A stretch of 39,557 nt of DNA from Hungatella sp. UBA3048 (GTDB lineage Bacteria; Bacillota; Clostridia; Lachnospirales; Lachnospiraceae). Position numbers and translations under genes: made by a program. The first letter of the stretch is position 1; each line of letters opens with the position of its first letter. Below are positions 23,193 to 30,540 of this stretch, in pieces. The stretch lies in contig DFCS01000010.1 in the NCBI GenBank assembly GCA_002367105.1, forward strand, positions 1-39,557, in the 5' to 3' direction. The notes beneath the pieces are model-generated. The model did no database searches. It saw nothing but the letters and a program-made list of their open reading frames with translations, and was not told the DNA's origin.

Positions 23193-23493
23193 TGTTAGCA
23201 AATTTGATGATGCCATCGCATTGGAACAACCAAATCAGTTGATCCGATTTGGTAAGGATAAAGGTAATATTATAAATGTATCACTGTCTATCGCATCTCC
23301 TGTTACGTGGGCGGGGAATCCTTTTATAATTGCTACGCTACCGACTGAATATCGGCCGCGAAAAATAGAATACATGGTGTGTTACGCAAACTCAGGGGTA
23401 GCGCTCATTCAAATACAAACCGATGGTCGTATTATTACATATACACAGATTAGTAATTCCTTGTGCTACGGATCAGTTGTTTATATGGGTTAA
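23179..23493 (+). pseudogene. Alternative tail-fibre C-terminal cassette c2 (currently off)
   Basis: From the outer core the frame reads L-N-S-N-F-V-S-K-F-D-D-A-I-A-L-E-Q-P and ends G-S-V-V-Y-M-G at 23493, about 104 residues. It has no start or N-terminal fibre in this orientation. It is visibly related in its second half to the expressed tip (E-Y-R-P-R-K-I-E-Y-M-V-C-Y versus Q-F-R-P-S-D-Y-K-Y-I-S-A-Y). Inversion between 23181 and 23854 would join it in frame to the fibre at codons for N-S-N. Confidence 0.85.
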
Positions 23494-23496
23494 TGA

Positions 23497-24555
23497 TCAT
23501 TCTACAGTATAAGTGCATTGCCCCTGAATAATTTTGTCTACCGACTCTTGATAAGTAAGCACTTCTCCATTAGGTGCAATTTGTATCAGCATATTAAACC
23601 CATAGGCGCTGATGTATTTATAGTCAGACGGGCGAAATTGTTCGGCTAAAGTGAAAAATGCAAAACCACCCGCGGGGAAAGAAATAGGTTTACTCCCCTT
23701 AAAAACAATATCGACAACATGCCCGCGCCTGGTGCATTGCACTATGATATTTTCACTATTACCTATTAGGATTCTATTTTGTGAAAAATACTTTAAATCA
23801 GCCGACAAATTTTGTAAATCACTTGCGTTAGCCTTATTTGCTAAATTGCTATTTAGTGCATCAGTAGTTTGTTTAAGTGAGTAGGCTAATGCCGCGCTTG
23901 TAGCCTTACTGGAATCATTTAAAAACTGATTGACTACATCGGTTTTGGACAGTAGTTTATTAGCTACCCTGTCAGCAATCGCATTGATAAGGAGCTGAAC
24001 TGTGGAGCTGCCACCAGCTGCACCAACTAATCCCTGAACATCTGCGGCGCTAATTAGATTTGCAGCGTTAGGCCCTGCTGGACCGGTTGCTCCAGTATCG
24101 CCTTTATCACCTTTATCACCTTTCGGCCCGGTTGCTCCCGTATCTCCTTTGTCCCCTTTATCTCCTTTCGAGCCTGTAGCACCTGTTTCTCCCTGGATTC
24201 CCTGCGCACCCTGAGGACCTAAAATCGTACTAGTATACACCCATTTAGCCACCGTAGCGGCACCGGCTACCGTACACCGGTATATCCTGCCCCTATCTGC
24301 TCCCGTGCCCGTATTTTGGTAATAATCGTTTACGAGGGCAGATGATACCCCTGATCCGCTATATACTGTAGCGGTTGTACTTGTACCGGTTATCCCTGTT
24401 CCGTTATACCAGAGGCTCCCTCGCTGGCCGGTATCTCCTTTCGATCCGGTTGCACCTGTAGCTCCGGTCTCCCCCTGTGGGCCCGTTTCTCCCTGAATTC
24501 CCTGTATACCCTGCGGTCCTCTTACATTGCCTAAATCTAATTCAACAACTGCCAT
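23497..24555 (-). CDS. Phase-variable collagen-like tail fibre (expressed)
   Basis: A 352-residue fibre. The N-terminus D-L-G-N-V-R-G-P-Q-G leads into Gly-X-Y repeats at about 11-45 and 110-155, separated by a globular part. A helical or linker region follows at 170-230 (L-L-I-N-A-I-A-D-R-V-A-N-K-L). The junction D-A-L-N-S-N-L-A-N-K-A-N near residue 235 contains the recombination core, and after it comes the variable tip of about 115 residues ending Q-C-T-Y-T-V-E. Ribosome site AGGAGG inside the end of the previous fibre gene. This is the only one of six tips joined to an N-terminal part. It is expected to bind the host receptor. Confidence 0.85.
   Translation of the reverse strand: MAVVELDLGNVRGPQGIQGIQGETGPQGETGATGATGSKGDTGQRGSLWYNGTGITGTSTTATVYSGSGVSSALVNDYYQNTGTGADRGRIYRCTVAGAATVAKWVYTSTILGPQGAQGIQGETGATGSKGDKGDKGDTGATGPKGDKGDKGDTGATGPAGPNAANLISAADVQGLVGAAGGSSTVQLLINAIADRVANKLLSKTDVVNQFLNDSSKATSAALAYSLKQTTDALNSNLANKANASDLQNLSADLKYFSQNRILIGNSENIIVQCTRRGHVVDIVFKGSKPISFPAGGFAFFTLAEQFRPSDYKYISAYGFNMLIQIAPNGEVLTYQESVDKIIQGQCTYTVE
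23843..23857 (-). repeat. Recombination site inside the fibre gene
   Basis: On the minus strand ACTAAATAGCAATTT; core AAATAGCAATTT at 23843-23854 encodes N-S-N-L. It is the inner end of a 674-bp invertible segment (23181-23854). Confidence 0.8.
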
Positions 24556-24556
24556 A

Positions 24557-25495
24557 TTATCCTCCTAACCTTACAATAAAATGTCCTGAATCATTGATTC
24601 GCACTGGCGGTGGATCCGCTGACGTATCTGAAAACAGTACAAATAGATGTCCGTTATCCCGGACTTGAAACGCATAAGACCCATTTGCCTGCGTCACCAC
24701 GGCATCTGATCCCCGTTCTCCCTGTAGCCCTTGCGGTCCCTGTATTCCCTGAATACCCTGTGGGCCCTGTTTTCCTGTGGCTCCTGTAGCTCCCTGGTTT
24801 CCCTGTGTCCCTTGTGGCCCCATCGGGCCAATAAAGTTACCATTCATGAGGAGCGTGTTAAACTCTGTCAGGGTTTCATCTACCCGGCCCCCGGCTGCGG
24901 CTATGTCAGTTACTGCCTCGTTTGCTATTACCTCTGTCTGATCCCGGAAGGTCTTAGCATTGTTCTGATATTGGAGAGACATATCCCTGGCTGCCTGAGC
25001 ATCAAGCATATACTGTCTAAACTCCATCTGAATGGAAGCGTCCAGTTTTGCCATTGTGACAGATCCGTCCACGATCTCTGCGGTAATAGTCCGGTTCAGG
25101 ATCTTCATGGCAATTGTTGCGGTACTGTCCACGCCGTATACAAACCGGGTAAGGTCAATTACCTTCTGGGTACCGTCTGCCAGGGTAAGGACCAGCTCGT
25201 TATCATCATTAATATCGAAGTTTGCAACTACTTTTTCAATGGCCAGATCGTAAGTGGTTACTGTTCCATTTTGCTGTTTGACTGTCATGATTCCGGAATC
25301 CGTATCCAGGGTAATTTCTTTTACCAGGGTATTGACTAGTGAAAGTTCCGCTTTTTTCGCATCTATCTGGACAATCCTGTTATCTGCCTCTTTGATACCA
25401 TTCTCAATTTTGAGCAGGTTCGTCCGGTTGATGGGTGTTTCCTGCGAAGGTTCGTTCTTCCAGTCTGTTATGTAGTAATATGGTCCGTAAGCCAT
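24557..25495 (-). CDS. Collagen-like tail fibre / baseplate upper protein
   Basis: A 312-residue protein. Residues 1-140 form a beta-rich baseplate-binding domain (D-W-K-N-E-P-S-Q-E-T-P-I-N-R-T-N-L at the start is typical of BppU-like proteins). A helical stalk follows (about 155-215), then a collagen tract G-P-M-G-P-Q-G-T-Q-G to G-E-R-G, and a short end with Q-V-R-D-N-G-H-L-F-V-L-F. Its ATG overlaps the previous stop (TAATG). It likely anchors fibres to the tail tip. Confidence 0.8.
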   Translation of the reverse strand: MAYGPYYYITDWKNEPSQETPINRTNLLKIENGIKEADNRIVQIDAKKAELSLVNTLVKEITLDTDSGIMTVKQQNGTVTTYDLAIEKVVANFDINDDNELVLTLADGTQKVIDLTRFVYGVDSTATIAMKILNRTITAEIVDGSVTMAKLDASIQMEFRQYMLDAQAARDMSLQYQNNAKTFRDQTEVIANEAVTDIAAAGGRVDETLTEFNTLLMNGNFIGPMGPQGTQGNQGATGATGKQGPQGIQGIQGPQGLQGERGSDAVVTQANGSYAFQVRDNGHLFVLFSDTSADPPPVRINDSGHFIVRLGG

Positions 25496-25755
25496 TAACC
25501 GGCACCCTCTTTCTTCTTTTCGTTACTGATTCTGATCTCTCTTTCAGGCAGGGGTTCCCAATCTACCGGCGAATAAACGCCGTTAAATTTATCTTTCCTC
25601 TCCGGCTCCTTAATTTCTCCAGGGGTTCCCATTTCCAAAATTTGTGCAATGGCCGCAATCTGCTTGGCATTCTGGATTCCGGTCACGGTGACGGCGTTCA
25701 GCAAGTATTGAATTTGCAACACCTGTTCCTCTGTGTATGTGATTACCTTTTTCAT
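25495..25755 (-). CDS. Small tail-region protein
   Basis: An 86-residue protein. The first half is a helix (Y-T-E-E-Q-V-L-Q-I-Q-Y-L-L-N-A-V-T-V-T-G) and the end is Pro- and charge-rich. AGGAGG precedes the ATG. The helix-first, disordered-end layout is common in small genes between the tail tip and fibre genes. Function unknown. Confidence 0.65.
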   Translation of the reverse strand: MKKVITYTEEQVLQIQYLLNAVTVTGIQNAKQIAAIAQILEMGTPGEIKEPERKDKFNGVYSPVDWEPLPEREIRISNEKKKEGAG

Positions 25756-25782
25756 AAATCCTCCTTTTCTGGCATAGAAAAA

Positions 25783-25804
25783 GAACGTCCGGTTAAGAAC
25801 GTTC
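25783..25804 (-). terminator. Terminator-like hairpin before 25755 gene
   Basis: GAACGT/ACGTTC 6-bp stem followed by TTTTT on the minus strand, just before the ribosome site. Confidence 0.5.
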
Positions 25805-25845
25805 CATTTGCCTAATAATTTTAATGCCCAAACAAAAAATCTTAA

Positions 25846-26613
25846 TTAACTAGCTTTAGAACTTATCAAATTCAAAATAAATTCTCTTCCAGATTGCGTA
25901 ATACGCCGATGATAAACCACTGCTCCGTTATCCAGAACTTCCTGTTTGATTTCCTCATATCCCAAATTGCTGTAATCGGAATACATAACCCATGTATTAT
26001 TTACCTTGTACTGTATGTGCAATTCCGAAAGTTTTTTATTTAACTCAACGGCACTTCTAAGTCCCAATTCTTTGGCAATCTCTGTCATGGTATAGGTTTT
26101 ATTGACGTGCATTAGAATTGCATTACGCTGTTCCGCTTTAAGCCTTGCCTGCCGCTCTTCCTTTAATTTCGTCAATAACTCAATGCCAAAGTCAGGATTG
26201 TTAAGAATACGATCAATAACATTGTCTGTGGCATATATACCATTTTTACGAATAGATGGAAGAACCTCCATAGCCAGCCACCGTTGAAACTTCACTGCCC
26301 GTTCATTTCCCGCCTTAAAGCCAAGCATATAAAACAGGCTCTCCGGGATAAAATCTTCTTTCCCAACTTCTTGGGAAAAACTGAGATCTCCTAAATATCC
26401 ATTAAGAGTTTCCCACCTTACATAAGTTTTGCTTCCCTTTTCTTGCGTCCATCCAAAACCAATGGCCGTATCTTCTGCATTGATAGAAATACTTCCATCT
26501 TCATTTTGAATTGCCCTGACTGATAGACCAAGTTCCTCATTGTTAAAGGCTTCCATATTGTTTTTCTCTATACGTGCATCATTATCTTTTGTAAAAATTT
26601 CGGTTCTGCTCAT
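25846..26613 (-). CDS. Phage antirepressor (BRO-N / KilA-C type)
   Basis: A 255-residue protein. The N-terminal part has the BRO-like pattern of phage antirepressors (N-A-E-D-T-A-I-G-F-G-W; F-I-P-E-S-L-F-Y-M-L-G-F-K-A-G-N-E-R-A-V-K-F-Q-R-W-L-A-M-E-V-L-P-S-I-R-K-N-G). The C-terminal part is a KilA-C domain with a helix-turn-helix (T-M-T-E-I-A-K-E-L-G-L). Such proteins counter lysogeny repressors or bind DNA. Its place among fibre genes is unusual, since antirepressors are normally early genes. It is preceded by a separate leader with tandem repeats and a possible promoter. Confidence 0.85.
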   Translation of the reverse strand: MSRTEIFTKDNDARIEKNNMEAFNNEELGLSVRAIQNEDGSISINAEDTAIGFGWTQEKGSKTYVRWETLNGYLGDLSFSQEVGKEDFIPESLFYMLGFKAGNERAVKFQRWLAMEVLPSIRKNGIYATDNVIDRILNNPDFGIELLTKLKEERQARLKAEQRNAILMHVNKTYTMTEIAKELGLRSAVELNKKLSELHIQYKVNNTWVMYSDYSNLGYEEIKQEVLDNGAVVYHRRITQSGREFILNLISSKAS

Positions 26614-26720
26614 CTAAGCGTACCCTCCTATATTTTTACTTCCGGTCCCACATTTCGCGAAACCGGCAAACAAATTCAGGGTGTTCCCGGAGCATACCCG
26701 GAAAGGAGTCCCACCCTTAT

Positions 26721-26780
26721 ATTATAATATCAAACTTTGCCGTAAAAAGTTGTCGACTACGTCAAAAATACTACGTCAAA
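26721..26780 (-). promoter_or_regulatory. Candidate regulated promoter of the antirepressor
   Basis: TATAAT (minus strand, 26721-26726) lacks a good -35. Upstream, ACTACGTCAAA occurs twice in tandem with a 14-bp period (26756-26766 and 26770-26780), a possible binding site for an activator or repressor. Confidence 0.35.
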
Positions 26781-26821
26781 TAATTACAATTTCCAATTCA
26801 AATAAATGTTTCATGGCATAC

Positions 26822-26850
26822 AAAAAGAGCGGGGAATCAATCCTCGCTCT
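26822..26850 (-). terminator. Terminator after the secreted protein gene
   Basis: AGAGCG and CGCTCT close a hairpin with further pairing inside, followed by TTTTT on the minus strand, 20 bases after the stop at 26870. Confidence 0.75.
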
Positions 26851-26869
26851 GTGTAATAGTTTTATTTTA

Positions 26870-27415
26870 TTATTCGTGGCTTGTACATTCTGGAAGGTAC
26901 TGAGTTGCAAGCCATTGGGTAAATTCTGCGCTGTCAGCCGTCACAAGGCCGTCTGCTCCGGTTTTTATGCCATCATAGTACTCATAATCGGCTTTCAGTT
27001 CCCCATAGGTGTTAAAGGCATACAGCACGCCATCAATTTGTGTTACTCCAACCGGAATTGTGCAATCGTCAAAGACGAAAGACCAGATTCCTTCTGAGGA
27101 TTGGAACCACTTGCCAGAAAATGTGTTACGGGTTTTTACCACCCATTTTTCATCAACTCTTTCTCTCCATGTTTCCAGCGTTCCAATATTATACTGCCTT
27201 TCTACCTCAGCCTTTTCCTGTCCAAATCTATAACGGACGCAAGTCTCATTATTTAACCATGTCCATCTGTATTCAGATGCATTACTACTATTTATTTTTT
27301 CATTTTGTGGCGTGGGGCGTTCTGGATCATTAATATTATTCATAGCAAAAACATTAAAAGAAAATAACAGTGATAATAATACAGAAAAAATTGGTATAGT
27401 TTTTAATAACTTCAT
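26870..27415 (-). CDS. Secreted protein with signal peptide (moron candidate)
   Basis: A 181-residue protein starting with a clear signal peptide (K-L-L-K-T-I-P-I-F-S-V-L-L-S-L-L-F-S-F, cleavage near F-A). The mature part is aromatic-rich with repeats resembling wall-binding modules (G-K-W-F-Q-S-S-E-G-I-W; I-D-G-V-L-Y-A-F-N-T-Y-G-E-L-K-A-D). It lies between tail and antirepressor genes, has a strong terminator behind it, and is probably exported by the host. A surface role such as blocking receptors is possible but not shown. Confidence 0.7.
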   Translation of the reverse strand: MKLLKTIPIFSVLLSLLFSFNVFAMNNINDPERPTPQNEKINSSNASEYRWTWLNNETCVRYRFGQEKAEVERQYNIGTLETWRERVDEKWVVKTRNTFSGKWFQSSEGIWSFVFDDCTIPVGVTQIDGVLYAFNTYGELKADYEYYDGIKTGADGLVTADSAEFTQWLATQYLPECTSHE

Positions 27416-27480
27416 TTATAACCCCTCCTTTACCCTATTATATCCATTATTTCTTTTAAATTCAACCTCCTAATCATATT

Positions 27481-29487
27481 TTAGTAATTTGTCCCGAAAA
27501 CCTTATTATGCAATAGTTTAATTTCTTTTGTCAAACTCCAACCAGACCAGAAGTTCTCATCATCGTGAAGGTAAATAGAATTGCAATCAATTATCTTCGT
27601 TGACAAAGCCTGATACCCTATAACAGTTGTTACACCGTTTTTTGTTATTTTTAACATCGGATTGTTTTCAATTTGGCCAGTCGTTACAAGCTCTATTTCT
27701 CCATTTGCACTGTAGAAGGCTCCATATTTAGCATTTGATACCTTAAACGCCCCAAGATCCGAATAATTTTGATTTATACTTACAGATCCAAGGTTTATTT
27801 GTCCAGCATTAATAGCCGCATTTCCTCCAGAGTCTACCCAGAAAGTGCCGCCGCCGATATTAATAGATCCACCGCTTATAGAAGAACCTATTACTTGCGC
27901 TCCCTGTACCCTTCCGCTGAACGTAGCATTTCCATCTCCATCAAGTTGGAAATTTGTACTATTTACAATGAGCCGGTTCCCAGATATCGTCACCTTATCA
28001 CTCTCTAATGAAAGCTGTGAAGATACCTGCCCTTTACTCACTTTTAAGGCGATCTGTTCGGCTGTCTGTGTAAATCGTGAATTAGTATCATTGGTAAGGT
28101 TAGTAACCGATAGTGCTATCTGATCCGCTTTGACGCTCAAAGAAGCTTCTGCCTGCTTTGCCCTAGTGACTTCTGCAAGGATCTGATTGGCGGTAATTGC
28201 AAACTGTGCCTCAGTGGATTCTTTTAAATTAGAAACCCTTACAGATACTTCTTCCACAGACTTCTTTATGATCGCCGTTTTACCTTCTAACTGGATTATT
28301 TGGTTACCAAGTCCGAAACTCTGTTCTCGCTCTATGCTTCCTTGAGATTCATAGGTATCCATCATACCCTGAATACCTTTCATGGTACGTTTAAAGCAGT
28401 AAGTTTCAATAACATCATCGGTGGTATAGCAAATAATGCCATCTCCTACTTCAACCCATGGCAGCGCCGGACCTACGATATGACTTGGTTTATATATCCT
28501 CATGGATATCTGCTCATATACCGTTGCCGCAATTGATGGAAGTTCTTCCGCTGACTTACCATAAACCAAGAAATTTCCTTGAATAATATAGCAGTTTTTT
28601 CCCGGCCCGTAAGAAACCCCTACATCACCTTCCTCCTGCCGAATCTGTACTTTGTTAATTGGTTTTGTTACAAAATCCTCATAATAGGTTTCAGACTGTT
28701 TGTACCGTGATAAATTTTCTGCATTAGTCATTTCTGATGGGAACAAATCATCTGACGGATATAAGGTCTCTGACGGAAACAAACCTGAAAATCCTAGAAA
28801 TTTATATGTAAGCCGACCAGTCTTATCAAAATTTCCGAAACAACCATTTATCTCGCAGATGGCCATCAGAACTTTACGGCCATCCAACTGCTCCGGATCA
28901 ATGGTCTTTGTCAATCGCATATCATCCAAAGGTAAATTAGTCGTAACCTGAGTAACGCCGATATGCTCGCAAAGCGAATCCCTAAACTGCTTCAATGTCA
29001 GCGGAAAAGTCAATCCCTGGTACCAGCCAGCCACATCAATATCAAAATTTAACATGCGGTCATAGGCCACAATTTTCTTACGCCGCCTATCAGCTTGTTC
29101 ACGGACAAAACTATCAACCTTGTAAATCCCTATAGCCAATTCATAGCCACCAATATCAACCGTGGCTATAAATTCCTTCCCAGTCAAGTCTATCAATACA
29201 TCAGCTACTATTATTTCAAGCTGAGATGAATTACATTCTCCAAATGCTAAGTCTTGGCTTGCGCAAAGATTTTCTTCTATCGTAAGGGATTCGGATATTA
29301 TCTGGCTATTTTCAATGACATATACCGGATCCTGATCAACTGGAAATAATTCATCTGAATGAAAAAGAACATTTTCCGGGAAATTTATTTTCTCATCATA
29401 GAAACGAAGTTTCAAATACCTTTGTGTGGCTACGCTCAGGTTATCTGCCCGGAACAACAATTTTAATTCTTCTGGAATATTCAGCAT
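27481..29487 (-). CDS. Tail-tip protein (minor tail / prophage endopeptidase-like)
   Basis: A 668-residue protein. Residues 1-300 resemble the gp18/Tal-like tail-hub domain (I-V-A-Y-D-R-M-L-N-F-D near residue 140; F-P-L-T-L-K-Q-F-R-D-S-L-C near 165). Residues 400-490 are helical repeats (S-V-R-V-S-N-L-K, A-L-S-V-T-N-L, A-L-K-V-S-K). The last 170 residues form beta-helical fibre sequence with N-G-G-S-I-N-I-G-G-G-T-F-W-V-D-S-G-G-N. It should form the tail tip and start adsorption. Normally it follows the tape measure and Dit; here it follows the terminase and DUF6711 genes. Confidence 0.85.
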   Translation of the reverse strand: MLNIPEELKLLFRADNLSVATQRYLKLRFYDEKINFPENVLFHSDELFPVDQDPVYVIENSQIISESLTIEENLCASQDLAFGECNSSQLEIIVADVLIDLTGKEFIATVDIGGYELAIGIYKVDSFVREQADRRRKKIVAYDRMLNFDIDVAGWYQGLTFPLTLKQFRDSLCEHIGVTQVTTNLPLDDMRLTKTIDPEQLDGRKVLMAICEINGCFGNFDKTGRLTYKFLGFSGLFPSETLYPSDDLFPSEMTNAENLSRYKQSETYYEDFVTKPINKVQIRQEEGDVGVSYGPGKNCYIIQGNFLVYGKSAEELPSIAATVYEQISMRIYKPSHIVGPALPWVEVGDGIICYTTDDVIETYCFKRTMKGIQGMMDTYESQGSIEREQSFGLGNQIIQLEGKTAIIKKSVEEVSVRVSNLKESTEAQFAITANQILAEVTRAKQAEASLSVKADQIALSVTNLTNDTNSRFTQTAEQIALKVSKGQVSSQLSLESDKVTISGNRLIVNSTNFQLDGDGNATFSGRVQGAQVIGSSISGGSINIGGGTFWVDSGGNAAINAGQINLGSVSINQNYSDLGAFKVSNAKYGAFYSANGEIELVTTGQIENNPMLKITKNGVTTVIGYQALSTKIIDCNSIYLHDDENFWSGWSLTKEIKLLHNKVFGTNY

Positions 29488-29499
29488 AGCGCCGCCCCC

Positions 29500-29898
29500 T
29501 TAATACTCGGTTATCGTTATCTTAATCGGTTTGTAGAGTATGTCTCTCTTCTTCTCATCAACGTTAACCATCTCATATGAAATATCAGAAATATAAAATG
29601 TCCCCGATTTATATGAGGACGTGTTTGGATTCCAATATTCAATTTCGCATTTTACCCTATTACCATGAGGTACAAAGGCGTTCAACTTGTCCACATCCCT
29701 CAATCGCAAATACGTGCTAGAAAATTCCATGGAGGTAGCTGTATGAGGCAACACGTTTCGGTGCAACTCTCCGCTTCCATCTCGGTATGGGTCCAGATCC
29801 ATTATCTGATCCGGCGTACACTTATAGGATTCCAGTGCAATTAATTCATTAGGAAACACTGTCCCATTTATTTTTAACATCCAACCCTCAAATGCCAC
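29500..29898 (-). CDS. DUF6711-like baseplate protein
   Basis: A 132-residue protein. The GTG at 29898 is chosen as the start because GGAGG lies seven bases upstream; the frame to 29967 crosses a hairpin. Its layout (W-M-L-K-I-N-G-T-V-F-P at the start, I-E-Y-W-N-P at the centre, then T-F-Y-I-S-D-I-S-Y and a final K-I-T-I-T-E-Y) matches the DUF6711 family of small tail-tip proteins that sit before the tail endopeptidase. It probably forms part of the baseplate, taking the place of a Dit. Confidence 0.75.
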   Translation of the reverse strand: MAFEGWMLKINGTVFPNELIALESYKCTPDQIMDLDPYRDGSGELHRNVLPHTATSMEFSSTYLRLRDVDKLNAFVPHGNRVKCEIEYWNPNTSSYKSGTFYISDISYEMVNVDEKKRDILYKPIKITITEY

Positions 29899-29921
29899 TC
29901 TCCCACCTCCAAGCATAACAA

Positions 29922-29948
29922 AAAGCGTCATCTCCACGACAACGCTTT
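29922..29948 (-). terminator. Hairpin with T run at start of tail-tip module
   Basis: AAAGCGT/ACGCTTT 7-bp stem followed by TTTTT on the minus strand, placed between the candidate promoter motif at 29968-29985 and the GTG start at 29898, like the hairpin before the portal region. Confidence 0.6.
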
Positions 29949-29967
29949 GCTTTTCATTCTTTACCAC

Positions 29968-29985
29968 AATAACATAATAACATAT
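29968..29985 (-). promoter_or_regulatory. Module-start motif (candidate late promoter element), second copy
   Basis: Minus strand ATATGTTATTATGTTATT, 15 of 18 bases shared with 11534-11551, again downstream of a cassette core and upstream of a hairpin. Confidence 0.4.
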
Positions 29986-30018
29986 TAAGATTTTGAATTC
30001 TTTGAAAGTTATATACTG

Positions 30019-30038
30019 TTCGAAAATAGCAATTTAGC
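30019..30038 (+). repeat. Cassette recombination site, locus a, left
   Basis: TTCGAAAATAGCAATTTAGC, identical to 11587-11606 and in the same direction; core at 30024-30035. Confidence 0.75.
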
Positions 30039-30342
30039 AGCAATGAAAATGCCTACTAAATTGGGAACAGTAACTGCAGTTGGCTCTATTAGCATCAATG
30101 CATCTTTGTACGGGGAAATCGCGTTATATATAAAAACATCAACTGGAGGATTTTTGCCACCGGTAATAATAAATACAAAATTATTGTCATCGTCCCCGTT
30201 GACGATATTTCCTTCGATGTTTTTCGGTGAGACTAACTATTTAGGTGTAATGCTTAATATTTCATTAACTGAGATAAATTATATAGGTTGCCAGTATTCT
30301 GGAACTAATTTGGCAAGTATTGATGCATGGGGGATTAAATGA
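30022..30342 (+). pseudogene. Silent tail-fibre C-terminal cassette a1
   Basis: From the core it reads E-N-S-N-L-A-A-M-K-M-P-T-K-L-G-T-V and ends I-D-A-W-G-I-K at 30342, about 106 residues. It has no upstream start with a ribosome site and is opposite to the flanking genes. The composition (Gly, Ser, Ile, aromatic) and length match the other tips, and the phase at NSNL is compatible with the expressed fibre. Confidence 0.75.
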
Positions 30343-30351
30343 TCATTATCC

Positions 30352-30534
30352 TTATATCATTTTAAAGGCCCCTATGTAAATATCGTCTACAAATAGCTGC
30401 AAAGCGCCACCATCAGCCCACCGAATAGATATACGGGAGGAAATGCGGTAATTAAGAGCATTTATCGTATTGGCTAATACGACATTTGTGTCATTCAAAT
30501 TACTGGCACTCGCTTTTAAAGCTAAATTGCTATT
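30352..30534 (-). pseudogene. Silent tail-fibre C-terminal cassette a2 (short)
   Basis: Reads N-S-N-L-A-L-K-A-S-A-S-N-L-N-D-T directly after the TAA stop of the sigma-like gene, in frame with it, and ends I-G-A-F-K-M-I at 30352. At 60 residues it is shorter than the other tips and may be truncated. K-A-S-A-S-N-L resembles K-A-N-A-S-D-L in the expressed fibre just after the junction, so the two share a few residues past the core. Confidence 0.7.
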
Positions 30535-30540
30535 TTATTC
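30521..30540 (-). repeat. Cassette recombination site, locus a, right
   Basis: Minus strand GAATAAAATAGCAATTTAGC; core at 30524-30535, inverted relative to 30024. It overlaps the stop codon of the sigma-like gene. Confidence 0.7.

Noticed and set aside
23004..23216. Minus-strand 70-residue frame overlapping the outer fibre core
   Set aside because: It overlaps the better supported zinc-ribbon gene, has no ribosome site and would be changed by inversion.
24061..24190. Short tandem DNA repeats that might suggest CRISPR or a satellite
   Set aside because: They are the Gly-X-Y codons of a collagen-like fibre tract; there are no spacers of even size.
11587..30540. Diversity-generating retroelement as explanation for fibre variation
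   Set aside because: No reverse transcriptase, no template/variable repeat pair and no A-biased substitutions; the tips are wholly different sequences joined at an inverted core.
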